Shown one piece after another: positions 15,899-23,482 of a DNA stretch of 38,934 nucleotides; the first letter of the stretch is position 1, and each line of letters starts with the position of its first letter. The notes beneath the pieces are model-generated. The model was not told the DNA's origin and did no database searches. It saw only the letters and a list, made by a program, of their open reading frames with translations. Source of the DNA: a virus; IMG/VR virus record IMGVR_UViG_3300020717_000186, positions 1-38,934 of that record; one strand, written 5' to 3'. The translations under genes and the position numbers were made by a program.

Positions 15899-16259
15899 AA
15901 TATTTACGTTTATGTCTTTCTTCAAATTTGTCCTCTACTAATTGTGCGGCTTTATTATATCCTTTATCTTTTAGTAAGATGATTGCAAACATATCTGCTG
16001 CTATTTCATCGTTAGGGTTTCTATCCTTTGTATGTTTTAATAATATATGTGCTACCTCATGTGCCTCAACCCACTTCAATTCATCTTTGGTTAGTTTAAT
16101 CTCACCATCAATGAATACACATGCTGATGATGTTTCGGTAAATCCAAAACCACATTCATCAAAGATAGGTTTGAGAACATCATATCGGTAATCATCTTTA
16201 CCCAAAATAGCTACCGCAATGTCACTACGAAACTCACTAAAGTATGTTTTTGTTTTCAT
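15882..16259 (-). CDS. HExxH zinc metallopeptidase-like protein
   Basis: HEVAH (residues 67-71) followed by NDEIAADMFA (Glu85 and Asp89) gives the HExxH...E-x3-D pattern of ImmA/IrrE-type (M78-like) zincins. The 125-residue length suits a single catalytic domain without HTH. M78 proteins cleave repressors; whether this one has a target such as a repressor of the dyad regulon is speculation. The stop-start junction to the upstream gene is tight. Confidence 0.8.
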   Translation of the reverse strand: MKTKTYFSEFRSDIAVAILGKDDYRYDVLKPIFDECGFGFTETSSACVFIDGEIKLTKDELKWVEAHEVAHILLKHTKDRNPNDEIAADMFAIILLKDKGYNKAAQLVEDKFEERHKRKYYETNN

Positions 16260-16621
16260 TATTTGTTAATTAGTTCAGTAATCAATCTTTGTATTTTACT
16301 AGGTGTTGATATTAAATCCCTAAGAAATGTTCCATTACAAGTTACAACATAACTACCATTATCCGTTTTTTCATATAAGGTTACATTAATTAAACTATTA
16401 GATGAACTAAATATTTCAATATCCATTCTTAATACTTCAGGTACTGAATATGATGTTGGAAGCCATTTTAAATATACCCCATATCTTTTACTACGTGCAT
16501 CCACACCTAAATCTGCAACTTCGGTACATATGTATTGTTGTCCCGTAGCGGCAAATAATGGAATTTCAAATACCTTATCTACTAACATTATAGGGTTTCT
16601 ACTCATTTTTTGTATACTCAT
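16259..16621 (-). CDS. Gamma-family small protein (paralog of 9904-10272)
   Basis: The 120-residue product shows PIMLVDKVFEIPLF, YSVPE and VTLYE segments in the same order as the paralog. The start at 16621 leaves 3 nt to the upstream gene; Met6 is the alternative. Unknown function. Confidence 0.65.
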   Translation of the reverse strand: MSIQKMSRNPIMLVDKVFEIPLFAATGQQYICTEVADLGVDARSKRYGVYLKWLPTSYSVPEVLRMDIEIFSSSNSLINVTLYEKTDNGSYVVTCNGTFLRDLISTPSKIQRLITELINK

Positions 16622-16624
16622 AAT

Positions 16625-16756
16625 TTATTTACTTTGAATGTATTTTAATCTTTCGTTCCAATCACTTTCCATTTTTTTAATTAAAAGTTTTTCTTTCTTT
16701 TTCTCTTTTAATTTATGAAAGATTTGTCTAATTGTTTTCTTTATTAGTTTTTTCAT
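16625..16756 (-). CDS. 43-residue lysine-rich peptide
   Basis: The sequence (KKTIRQIFHKLKEKKKEKLL) is a strongly basic amphipathic helix, possibly nucleic-acid or membrane binding. It fits between two genes with short spacers and is too short for standard calls. Existence moderately supported by packing. Confidence 0.5.
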   Translation of the reverse strand: MKKLIKKTIRQIFHKLKEKKKEKLLIKKMESDWNERLKYIQSK

Positions 16757-16767
16757 AACTTTGCATT

Positions 16768-17145
16768 TTACCACCAACTTGTATAATAAACTGTCTTACC
16801 ATTTGCAATTACTTCTCTGGCTTTAGCTACAAACTCCAAATCATTTTTTAATTCATCATCATCACTTGATGAATTACCAAAGAAAAAACCAGAGGTATCA
16901 GGTAAATCAAATTGTTTCAAATCATGTTCTAAACAATCTAAATCATCTAATGTTAATACAACACAGTCACCATTAAAGTCATTTCCCTTACCACCTTTCT
17001 CATAATATAAATCCTGCATCCAACCATGTAAGTTAGGGTGCTTACGCCAATAGTGTATTTCTTCTGGTTGAAAGTTTTTAGTTTCAAAGTCTACTTCCGA
17101 TTTTGGTTTTGCTTTAGTAGAAAAAGCGAACATATCTAATCCCAT
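16768..17145 (-). CDS. Phage-type conserved protein (MGLDM family)
   Basis: I start at the ATG at 17145, since the family opens MGLDM-F/Y-AF and this ATG follows the stop of the tiny upstream gene by 4 nt. Conserved blocks are YWRKHPNLHGWMQDLY, FNGDCVVLTLDDL and GFFFGNSS. Such proteins are common in phages of several hosts, role unknown; the HxxLHGWM and acidic stretches could hold a metal. Confidence 0.75.
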   Translation of the reverse strand: MGLDMFAFSTKAKPKSEVDFETKNFQPEEIHYWRKHPNLHGWMQDLYYEKGGKGNDFNGDCVVLTLDDLDCLEHDLKQFDLPDTSGFFFGNSSSDDDELKNDLEFVAKAREVIANGKTVYYTSWW

Positions 17146-17149
17146 AAAA

Positions 17150-17254
17150 TTATTTTTTATTTTTGTTTTCAAATTTATTTATAATACTATCAACACCCCA
17201 TAGTGCCAATACAAATCCAGTTATCATTCCAATTTCTATTACTCTTACTAACAT
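17150..17254 (-). CDS. 34-residue single-span membrane peptide
   Basis: The product (MLVRVIEIGMITGFVLALWG) has one hydrophobic segment and a Lys/Asn-rich tail. It lies 4 nt upstream of the MGLDM gene, and its spacing supports the choice of that start. Phage membrane micropeptide of unknown role. Confidence 0.5.
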   Translation of the reverse strand: MLVRVIEIGMITGFVLALWGVDSIINKFENKNKK

Positions 17255-17258
17255 AATT

Positions 17259-17471
17259 TTATCTATATAAGGTTACAAATTCTCCAAAGTGTTTATCAAA
17301 TACATTTATTAAATGCTCATAATTACCTTGCATCATTTCTAATTGAATTGCTTTACCATCTAATCCTAATTGTTTAGCTAAGTTCTTTGCTGTACCAATT
17401 AGATAAAATGCATTACCATTAGGACCTGTTAAATCAATTTCAATACCTGTTTCTTTTTTATCTTTTATCAT
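17259..17471 (-). CDS. Small conserved phage-type protein
   Basis: The 70-residue product contains IEIDLTGPNGNAFYLIGTA then a helical part (AKQLGLDGKAIQLEMMQGNY), a pattern I associate with small phage proteins of unknown function. Soluble alpha/beta. It is 4 nt from the next gene. Confidence 0.6.
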   Translation of the reverse strand: MIKDKKETGIEIDLTGPNGNAFYLIGTAKNLAKQLGLDGKAIQLEMMQGNYEHLINVFDKHFGEFVTLYR

Positions 17472-17482
17472 TGTTTTAAATT

Positions 17483-17644
17483 TTATAGTTCTTCAATTAC
17501 TCCGAAACATTCGGCAATAAATAATAAACATCCTGCTGTGAATAAACTACCATACATTAAGAATACACAACCGAACATTCTAACACCAGATTTTAATACA
17601 CTTATTCTAAAGTGTTTGTTTGAATTACTTTCTTTTTGCTCCAT
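17483..17644 (-). CDS. 53-residue membrane protein
   Basis: The product has a hydrophobic core of about 25-30 residues (MFGCVFLMYGSLFTAGCLLF) after a basic N-terminus, and an acidic C-terminus. One long or two short spans. Too small for a known family. Confidence 0.55.
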   Translation of the reverse strand: MEQKESNSNKHFRISVLKSGVRMFGCVFLMYGSLFTAGCLLFIAECFGVIEEL

Positions 17645-17660
17645 CTTTAATTTGTTTTAA

Positions 17661-17810
17661 TTATTCAACTGATACGATTACTACTACACTATCATCCAAT
17701 TCCGATAACTTTTGTTCAAACTCATCAGTCATTTGTTCAAAGTCATATACTTTTTTTCCATCTTCATCTATGTAATAATAGATGTTTACTTCAATTTTTT
17801 CGTTACTCAT
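17661..17810 (-). CDS. 49-residue acidic protein
   Basis: The sequence (VNIYYYIDEDGKKVYDFEQM) continues as an acidic helix and a VVVIVSVE end strand. It fits a small beta-helix-beta protein. The ATG at 17810 is close to the stop of the SWIM gene. Unknown. Confidence 0.55.
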   Translation of the reverse strand: MSNEKIEVNIYYYIDEDGKKVYDFEQMTDEFEQKLSELDDSVVVIVSVE

Positions 17811-17811
17811 T

Positions 17812-18150
17812 TTATTTCTTTTTACTTTTTATTTGAATAATATGTTTACAATCTTTACCTCTACCGAAACCATGTGCGGGACAACTACAAGTCCAAATAC
17901 CACCATCATTAACTACCTTATACACATTATCTTTACTACCTTTAACTTTGTATTCTTTCTTGTCACTTTTGGTTTCCCATGTCTTTTCATGTCCATACAC
18001 AATCTTATCCCACATACCTTCCAACTCTGTCCACCCATACCATCGGTTTACTTCTATCCATTCTGCACCTTTACCGGTACATACTATCCATTTCTTTCCA
18101 GTCACCGGACTTTCAAAACAAAATGGAGGAAAATGTGATTTGATTTTCAT
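17812..18150 (-). CDS. SWIM zinc-finger protein
   Basis: The C-terminus (TCSCPAHGFG then DCKHIIQI) is a SWIM finger C-x-C-xn-C-x-H. The N-terminal 75 residues include WIVCTGKGAEWIEVNRWYGW. It differs from 14535-15077 outside the finger. SWIM domains bind DNA or protein in recombination and transcription factors; exact job unknown. Confidence 0.75.
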   Translation of the reverse strand: MKIKSHFPPFCFESPVTGKKWIVCTGKGAEWIEVNRWYGWTELEGMWDKIVYGHEKTWETKSDKKEYKVKGSKDNVYKVVNDGGIWTCSCPAHGFGRGKDCKHIIQIKSKKK

Positions 18151-18151
18151 A

Positions 18152-18406
18152 CTATACTAATTTATTTGCTATTCTTAATATTGTTTCCTCATCCTCTTTG
18201 GATAACTTCCAACTATTACCGATTAACTTTTTGACTTGTAAATCGAAATCTTTTGGATATTGTATTTCATCATCCTTTAGTGTTCCCTCTAATGCTTTTG
18301 GGCAATACCCATCTTCATAAAGTTCATCAACTAATTCTTGTTTTTCACGTCTAGATAACGAATACATAATGTCATCAATATCAATGTCTATACTAACGTA
18401 ACTCAT
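18152..18406 (-). CDS. Small acidic helical protein
   Basis: The 84-residue product begins SYVSIDIDIDDIMYSLSRRE and is helical and acidic through the end. It lies 1 nt from the SWIM gene; a binding partner of it is possible. Family not recognised. Confidence 0.6.
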   Translation of the reverse strand: MSYVSIDIDIDDIMYSLSRREKQELVDELYEDGYCPKALEGTLKDDEIQYPKDFDLQVKKLIGNSWKLSKEDEETILRIANKLV

Positions 18407-18410
18407 AATT

Positions 18411-18566
18411 TTATTTTTTTATTTTCTTTGAATATTCTTTGTTTATTATTATTGTTTCTATATCCTCATTAGTGGTTAGCTGTGTAATGTGTGAATAGGA
18501 TAATTTGTTTATATTCACCTTATCACCCAACTTTGTCACTATGGTTATATCGTAATATGTTTTCAT
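18411..18566 (-). CDS. 51-residue small protein
   Basis: The product (YYDITIVTKLGDKVNINKLS) is a beta-hairpin-rich sequence with a Lys-rich C-terminus. The ATG at 18566 overlaps the stop of the preceding gene, typical of this genome. Unknown. Confidence 0.55.
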   Translation of the reverse strand: MKTYYDITIVTKLGDKVNINKLSYSHITQLTTNEDIETIIINKEYSKKIKK

Positions 18567-18970
18567 TAGTCTAAATGGTTTCTATATGCAGGTCCGGCAC
18601 TACCAAACGATGCTGTATTCATATAAGTTTCAATACCATGTTTTTTAAATGGTTTTTCTTTCTTTGGTTTGATACCCATCTTACGATTATATCTTTGTGT
18701 GAATAACAATAATAAATCATAGAAACGATCTTTCCAAAACTCTATTGTTTTTGTTTCTACCTTATCGTATCGGTCAACACGTTTTGCTTTACCATACTTT
18801 GTCATAATAGCCTCACCCCAAACAGGAGTATAAACTTTAACATGTGTTTCACCGGCTATATCTTTCTCATTAAGATATGATAATGCTTCATTTACTTTGT
18901 CCAAGGCTTCTTTATGATAACCTGCTATTGACATCCATTTTGATTTTTCTATTGATTCGATTAAGTTCAT
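18566..18970 (-). CDS. Hypothetical protein with helical N-terminus
   Basis: Residues 1-35 (WMSIAGYHKEALDKVNEALS) resemble a single TPR-like hairpin, followed by basic and aromatic parts (KAKRVDRYDKVETKTIEFWK, FYDLLLLFTQRYNRK). 134 residues, no catalytic signature. Unknown. Confidence 0.6.
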   Translation of the reverse strand: MNLIESIEKSKWMSIAGYHKEALDKVNEALSYLNEKDIAGETHVKVYTPVWGEAIMTKYGKAKRVDRYDKVETKTIEFWKDRFYDLLLLFTQRYNRKMGIKPKKEKPFKKHGIETYMNTASFGSAGPAYRNHLD

Positions 18971-18971
18971 A

Positions 18972-19193
18972 TTAGTTAATGTTAAAGTTTAATTTAGAAT
19001 AATTTTTACTATCGTATTGGTTCATCATATCCAATGCGTTATGTTTTAATGTTGGGTCCTCATATGATTGAGAAACATGTAATTCTTGCACCCATTTTTG
19101 AAAGTTGGGGTCACTCATTGTTGCTATACGTTCTGCTTCTAATTGTTCCCACATTAATACATTTGGGTCAATATCGTTATTGTAAATTGCCAT
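18972..19193 (-). CDS. Small hypothetical protein
   Basis: The 73-residue product, with VLMWEQLEAERIATMSD and an Asn/Asp-rich end, is probably helical. It lies 1 nt from its neighbours on both sides. Unknown. Confidence 0.55.
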   Translation of the reverse strand: MAIYNNDIDPNVLMWEQLEAERIATMSDPNFQKWVQELHVSQSYEDPTLKHNALDMMNQYDSKNYSKLNFNIN

Positions 19194-19194
19194 A

Positions 19195-19404
19195 TTATTT
19201 GTTTTTATTTTTAAATTTATTTGTTAAGTCTATAAAGAATAACCACCACCACCGCGGCATATAGAATATTAATCGTATGAATACTCTAAAGTTATATCTA
19301 ACACTATTTCTTATTCTTTCATCTATACCAAGCTTCATTAAGTTATGAGTTTGTATTACCATAGGGAGCATTAATATAAAGTAAATTGCTACAAATGTTT
19401 TCAT
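19195..19404 (-). CDS. Small membrane protein
   Basis: The 69-residue product has an N-terminal hydrophobic segment (VAIYFILMLPMVIQ), a basic middle, and a second aromatic-hydrophobic segment (LIFYMPRWWWLFFIDL). Two spans or one span plus an interfacial helix. Unknown. Confidence 0.55.
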   Translation of the reverse strand: MKTFVAIYFILMLPMVIQTHNLMKLGIDERIRNSVRYNFRVFIRLIFYMPRWWWLFFIDLTNKFKNKNK

Positions 19405-19405
19405 A

Positions 19406-20086
19406 TTAACAACCCCTCAATGCATACTTGCCGTTTAATTGTTTAGCTAAATACCAACCTCTTTTTGTGGATGGGTTTCTTAATGATTGTAAGTGATGAA
19501 CAAAACTACCACCCTCAATGATACCACTATTACCTCTAATATCAACATCATAAAATGTTTTCATTTCAGTATAAGTTGCATCAGGTCTATTATTCATAAA
19601 CTGCCATATTTGTTTAGCAACTTGTCCGTAAGGTTTACCCGAATGTGGTGAGTTTTTTGGTGTTTTTGTCACTACAACTTTTTGTCCATTTCCATACAAA
19701 GAATTAGATATAGCTTGGAAAGCAGGATTCTTTTTACTTTGTAGTTTATTATAGTGTCCATCTGCTAAACTCAATTTCATTCTACCCAATATACGAGCAG
19801 TAACAACACTCATAGTAGCTAAATCCATATTCTGTCTTTTGATACCTGCTTTATTAGTATAGTTTGGATTTTTTGGGTGTAAGTAAATATCAATGTATTC
19901 AGCTAATCTCCAAGGTACATCATTTTGTTTACTCTTTGCCCAATTCTTTAATACTGATTTTCTATCACTATGTCTACCTTTCAATACTACCCAACCAAAG
20001 ATTTGTTCTAATACCTTTTTGATTTCCATAACTTGCTCCTCATTTTTCATTGGGATTGTAGCTATGTAATATTTTGATCTACTCAT
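19406..20086 (-). CDS. Hypothetical basic protein
   Basis: The 226-residue basic product is globular without membrane segments. Helical parts around NMDLATMSVVTARILGRMKL and a C-terminal YTEMKTFYDVDIRGN region are seen; the end (RGWYLAKQLNGKYALRGC) is distinctive. A DNA-associated role is possible from the charge, but no family is recognised. Confidence 0.6.
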   Translation of the reverse strand: MSRSKYYIATIPMKNEEQVMEIKKVLEQIFGWVVLKGRHSDRKSVLKNWAKSKQNDVPWRLAEYIDIYLHPKNPNYTNKAGIKRQNMDLATMSVVTARILGRMKLSLADGHYNKLQSKKNPAFQAISNSLYGNGQKVVVTKTPKNSPHSGKPYGQVAKQIWQFMNNRPDATYTEMKTFYDVDIRGNSGIIEGGSFVHHLQSLRNPSTKRGWYLAKQLNGKYALRGC

Positions 20087-20087
20087 A

Positions 20088-20336
20088 TTATTTCATATGT
20101 TTTAAATGATTAATAAGATTATCTGTATTTTTTACTTTTGTTTTATATGTTCCATTTAGTAAAAGATAACGTGTTTTTTTTATCTTATCAATACGTATTT
20201 CTAATAAATCTCTATAATTATATTCCGCGTTAGGTGTCGTGTCTAATTCAAAGTAATACATTTTTAATAATCTATTAATCAAAGATAATTTACTTTTATA
20301 ATCTAATGTGTGAAACCTCATTGCTGTATTTTCCAT
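20088..20336 (-). CDS. Small basic helical protein
   Basis: The 82-residue product contains YKSKLSLINRLLKMYYFELD and a Lys-rich C-terminal helix. Unknown. Short spacers to its neighbours support it being real. Confidence 0.55.
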   Translation of the reverse strand: MENTAMRFHTLDYKSKLSLINRLLKMYYFELDTTPNAEYNYRDLLEIRIDKIKKTRYLLLNGTYKTKVKNTDNLINHLKHMK

Positions 20337-20346
20337 ATTGTTATTA

Positions 20347-20739
20347 TTATATGTTACCTAATTTTCTATCTTCGGCTTGTGCTTCATTCATACTATTAGC
20401 ATAATCATTGAATGCTGAATAATCTCTAGCATCTTCATCAGCTTCTTCGTTACTTACATAATGTGAATTACTTTTAAGTAAGTCACGTTCTTTATCGTAT
20501 TGTTCAGCTTTGAATTTAGTTACATACTCAATAGCTTCATCTAATTTTTTAGCTTCATCATATAATGCTGTTTGTATTTTATCTCTCAACAATATAGATT
20601 TGTCTAATTCAGCTTTAAAGTAATTAATACTACTTACATTTCTACCTAATTCCTTTAGGTGAGACTCATTTTGTTCCACTAACTTAGCAGTTGCATAATA
20701 CAACTGATTTAATTCCAATAAAGATAATTCTAAATTCAT
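20347..20739 (-). CDS. Coiled-coil protein
   Basis: The 130-residue product is almost entirely helical and rich in Glu, Lys, Leu and Ala (LDKSILLRDKIQTALYDEAK), predicting a coiled coil. It may be a scaffold or adaptor. No family recognised. Confidence 0.6.
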   Translation of the reverse strand: MNLELSLLELNQLYYATAKLVEQNESHLKELGRNVSSINYFKAELDKSILLRDKIQTALYDEAKKLDEAIEYVTKFKAEQYDKERDLLKSNSHYVSNEEADEDARDYSAFNDYANSMNEAQAEDRKLGNI

Positions 20740-20751
20740 ATATTATAATTT

Positions 20752-20907
20752 TTATTTGTTTTTACGAGCCCACAATTTGTTGGCTTTTTTAATTTTGTTA
20801 GGTACAACCTTTTGTTTATACCTACCATCATATACACCAGCTTCTAACTGGTCACTTCGTTTGTTACTATTTGGCAGTAACTTTAACTTTCGTTTGTTGT
20901 TTTTCAT
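20752..20907 (-). CDS. 51-residue basic protein
   Basis: I start at the ATG at 20907 (MKNNKRKLKLLPNSNKRSDQ), since upstream codons lie deeper inside the GP88-like gene and encode an unlikely hydrophobic sequence. The product is highly basic to the end (KKANKLWARKNK), suggesting nucleic-acid binding. It overlaps the upstream gene by 41 nt. Confidence 0.5.
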   Translation of the reverse strand: MKNNKRKLKLLPNSNKRSDQLEAGVYDGRYKQKVVPNKIKKANKLWARKNK

Positions 20908-21694
20908 AAACACTAAATTTACTATCCATTGGTATAATGAACTTGTTGTTAGCAGTATCAATTTTATTTCTTACTTTCTTAAACTTCAATCCTACAATAA
21001 CATTCTTTGCATCGTAGTATCTCATATCATATGCATCACCATCAATAACCTCAATACCCATAAAGGTTTTAGGTAATACTTTACCCTCAAATACCATAGC
21101 AACCCTACCTTTGTCACTTTGTAATAACTCCATAGATTGTAACATATTGTAACCGCTGAACGAATATGTTAAATCGTAGTTAGGATATTTTTCAGTCAAT
21201 TTGAAACGATTAGCAACTTTAGTATAATCATAGAATTGAACATTTGGAAAATACTCCAATATATTCATATCACCTAATTTGAAACTAACTAAACTAATAT
21301 CAGATGTACCATTGATACGAACTGAAAACTTATAACCTTGCTTAATTGCTTCAACTCTAGCTTTTGTAATTTCCATAATCAACCAAGCCATAAAGAACTC
21401 TCTATGCTCAAAGAACAATTTAGTCTTTTTGATACGAGCGTTATTGATTGCGTTTTTCTTTACGTCAATTCTATTATGTCCACTTTCAGTTAAACACGCT
21501 GTTCGGCATTCTTCGGTAGAACCAGGACAAACATTATAACCACTTTGTTCAGCAGGTGCAAGATACAATATATAAGTCATCTCATTGTACTTTAAACCTT
21601 TAGCAATTTTTGAACTACTTGCTACACTACCTAAATAAGATAAACCAGTTACCTTTTTAGCATTACCGATTGTTGTAAATTTCATTGTATTCAT
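20867..21694 (-). CDS. GP88-like phage protein
   Basis: The 275-residue product has YLAPAEQSGYNVCPGSTEEC followed by RTACLTESGHNR, giving Cys56, Cys63 and Cys67, the hallmark N-terminal block of the phage GP88 family (LAPA-x-x-SG-x-x-VCP-x5-C-x3-CL). The function of the family is unknown to me; the clustered cysteines could hold a metal. It is the first gene after promoter block B, so it is a prime target of the dyad-array regulator. Stop is TAG. Confidence 0.75.
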   Translation of the reverse strand: MNTMKFTTIGNAKKVTGLSYLGSVASSSKIAKGLKYNEMTYILYLAPAEQSGYNVCPGSTEECRTACLTESGHNRIDVKKNAINNARIKKTKLFFEHREFFMAWLIMEITKARVEAIKQGYKFSVRINGTSDISLVSFKLGDMNILEYFPNVQFYDYTKVANRFKLTEKYPNYDLTYSFSGYNMLQSMELLQSDKGRVAMVFEGKVLPKTFMGIEVIDGDAYDMRYYDAKNVIVGLKFKKVRNKIDTANNKFIIPMDSKFSVYEKQQTKVKVTAK

Positions 21695-21740
21695 ATTATA
21701 ATTTTTTTATATACCACCCCTCTCATTGTTGGGATATACC

Positions 21741-21770
21741 CAAAGTTACGACTATTTAGCGACGTGACAA
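21741..21770 (-). promoter_or_regulatory. Promoter of block B (-33/-7)
   Basis: TTG (21770-21768) precedes TAACTTTG (21748-21741) by 19 nt, an exact Bacteroidota -7 box. The leader to the ATG at 21694 is about 45 nt. Confidence 0.8.
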
Positions 21771-21796
21771 TGGCTTGGTCAAAGTATTTTTAGAAG

Positions 21797-21916
21797 TTTT
21801 TTGATGATAATCAATGAGTTACATATATGTTTTTTTCATATATAAAAAAAATGTAATAGACATAAATAACCCATTGAAAATCAACTAGTTATAACTTGCT
21901 GATAATCAATGGGTTA
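21797..21916. repeat. Dyad array B, three 25-bp units
   Basis: Units at 21797-21821, 21867-21891 and 21892-21916 share the 25-bp dyad. The last two abut, as the matching pair does in array A, and differ from that pair at only a few positions. The first unit has lost its promoter-proximal outer arm. Array start to -33 is 26 nt. Confidence 0.78.
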
Positions 21917-21929
21917 TGTTTTAGGGTAG

Positions 21930-21953
21930 TATATTAGGGTTTTTTCTAATATG
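21930..21953 (-). terminator. Weak hairpin 3' of the operon at 21975
   Basis: On the minus strand ATATTAG and CTAATAT form a 7-bp stem around an A-rich loop, 22 nt past the stop at 21975. No U-tract follows, so it is weak as a terminator. Confidence 0.35.
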
Positions 21954-21974
21954 TTACCTTATTTTAGGGTTATT

Positions 21975-22379
21975 TTACCAAGAAATTTCCCAATCTTTAA
22001 ACTCTGCTGCTAAACAATCAATCTTATAGTCCATACGTCCACCCACAACTTCTTGAATTTTGTTTTTGGCTGTATTTCTTATACCATTGATACCATGTGT
22101 TAATTCTAAATTGTTACCCTCTTTAATACCTTTACGATAGTTTGATTCGTTCTGCCAAATGTGAGTATTAATTTGTGCTAATACTACAATTGCTCTAATA
22201 GTTTCTGCACTAACCGGCGTGTCACTATCATCTAAACACAATTGAATATCATGTACGATGTCTGCAATTTCTTTTGCATATTCTGCTTTGTGTTCAGGAA
22301 TCTTTACTTCTTTTAATTGAGCTATACTCAATCTGTCAATTAACTCCGCTAATGTTGGGAGATACTTTCTTTCACTCAT
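21975..22379 (-). CDS. Small helical protein, phage-type
   Basis: The 134-residue product opens YLPTLAELIDRLSIAQLKEV, a phrase (LIDxLSIxxLK) I associate with small phage proteins linked to glycosyltransferase-like genes, and is helical to a Trp-rich end. Its ATG overlaps the upstream gene stop by 4 nt (ATGA). Unknown function; the context suggests a helper of the two upstream proteins. Confidence 0.65.
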   Translation of the reverse strand: MSERKYLPTLAELIDRLSIAQLKEVKIPEHKAEYAKEIADIVHDIQLCLDDSDTPVSAETIRAIVVLAQINTHIWQNESNYRKGIKEGNNLELTHGINGIRNTAKNKIQEVVGGRMDYKIDCLAAEFKDWEISW

Positions 22380-23482
22380 ATATGTAGGTTTTTAATATAA
22401 CTAATTAATATTTTTTGATTATTCATAATTTCATCAAAATATTCATAATATAATTTATGTAATTCTAAATATGATAAATTTGATAATTCATTTACTTTAT
22501 TACAAAATTCATCTAAATCATATCCAACATTACAATAGTATAAAGGGCAATTAAATGTCATTCCAAAATATTTACTAAATTCCTCTAATGTATTTTCAGG
22601 TCCCCAAAAACAAAATGGCGTGCCAAATAGAATGGGTTTCCATATTTTTTCAGAATAATGTAATAAATTAGTTCTATCTACATATTGATGAAATGGTGTA
22701 TTACTACTAAATCCTTCGGTTATTATTTCAAAATAAACATTAAAATAATGTGTTACATTTGTATTAGGTGGGGAAAAGAAAACTGGATTTTGTATTTCAT
22801 TTTTAACTAACTTATAATTTGCTTCTGCTTCATTCATACCATCTAATTCTAATGGTAATGTTTTATAAGCAACTGAATTTTTTATGTATTCTATATCGTT
22901 TTTGGTTACACTATACCATTGTGCATTAAAATCTTTGGTATCTAAATTCCAACAAAAACTAACCAAACCATCATCTACTTTATTATTAGTATATAATGAC
23001 TCATATATTTTGAATCTTTCAGTTCTTAAATGATGATTTAAGAATAAATATTTTTTTAATCTTTTCTTTGTATTTAGATTATGTTCCTGTATATAATTTA
23101 TTGTATCTATTCTATTTTCAAATGTATCTACCATTTGAAATGCATGTACTGGAAAAAATACATGTGATTTATATTGATTATTTGTAATATTGACAGTAAG
23201 TATTTTTAGGTCTACATTTGTAATTTTAGTTTCAAATTCCTCTATTACTTTATTTTCTATATAAGTTTCTACTGATGTAAAATCTATTATTAATTTAATA
23301 GGATTGTATTTCTTTACAAATTCAACAACTGAATCAACATTTGGATATGGGTTATTATCCATCATATGGATAACATAGACATTATCCATAGGAACAATCT
23401 TAATATGATAGTTTTGATTTTGGGTTTGCTCCAAAAATTGAGTTCCTAATATTCCATTTTCAGTTTTAAAATATCTTATCAT
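22376..23482 (-). CDS. Glycosyltransferase-like protein (SEK type), copy B
   Basis: The 368-residue product has HYSEKIWKPILFGTPFCFWG followed by NTLEEFSKYFGMTF, strongly like the GT10-type donor-site motif S/TEK...PI..G.P...G and aligned with copies A and C. The N-terminal half has no clear motif. Stop TGA overlaps the ATG of the next gene. Predicted sugar transferase acting in the cytoplasm on a surface, particle or DNA acceptor; acceptor unknown. Confidence 0.6.
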   Translation of the reverse strand: MIRYFKTENGILGTQFLEQTQNQNYHIKIVPMDNVYVIHMMDNNPYPNVDSVVEFVKKYNPIKLIIDFTSVETYIENKVIEEFETKITNVDLKILTVNITNNQYKSHVFFPVHAFQMVDTFENRIDTINYIQEHNLNTKKRLKKYLFLNHHLRTERFKIYESLYTNNKVDDGLVSFCWNLDTKDFNAQWYSVTKNDIEYIKNSVAYKTLPLELDGMNEAEANYKLVKNEIQNPVFFSPPNTNVTHYFNVYFEIITEGFSSNTPFHQYVDRTNLLHYSEKIWKPILFGTPFCFWGPENTLEEFSKYFGMTFNCPLYYCNVGYDLDEFCNKVNELSNLSYLELHKLYYEYFDEIMNNQKILISYIKNLHI

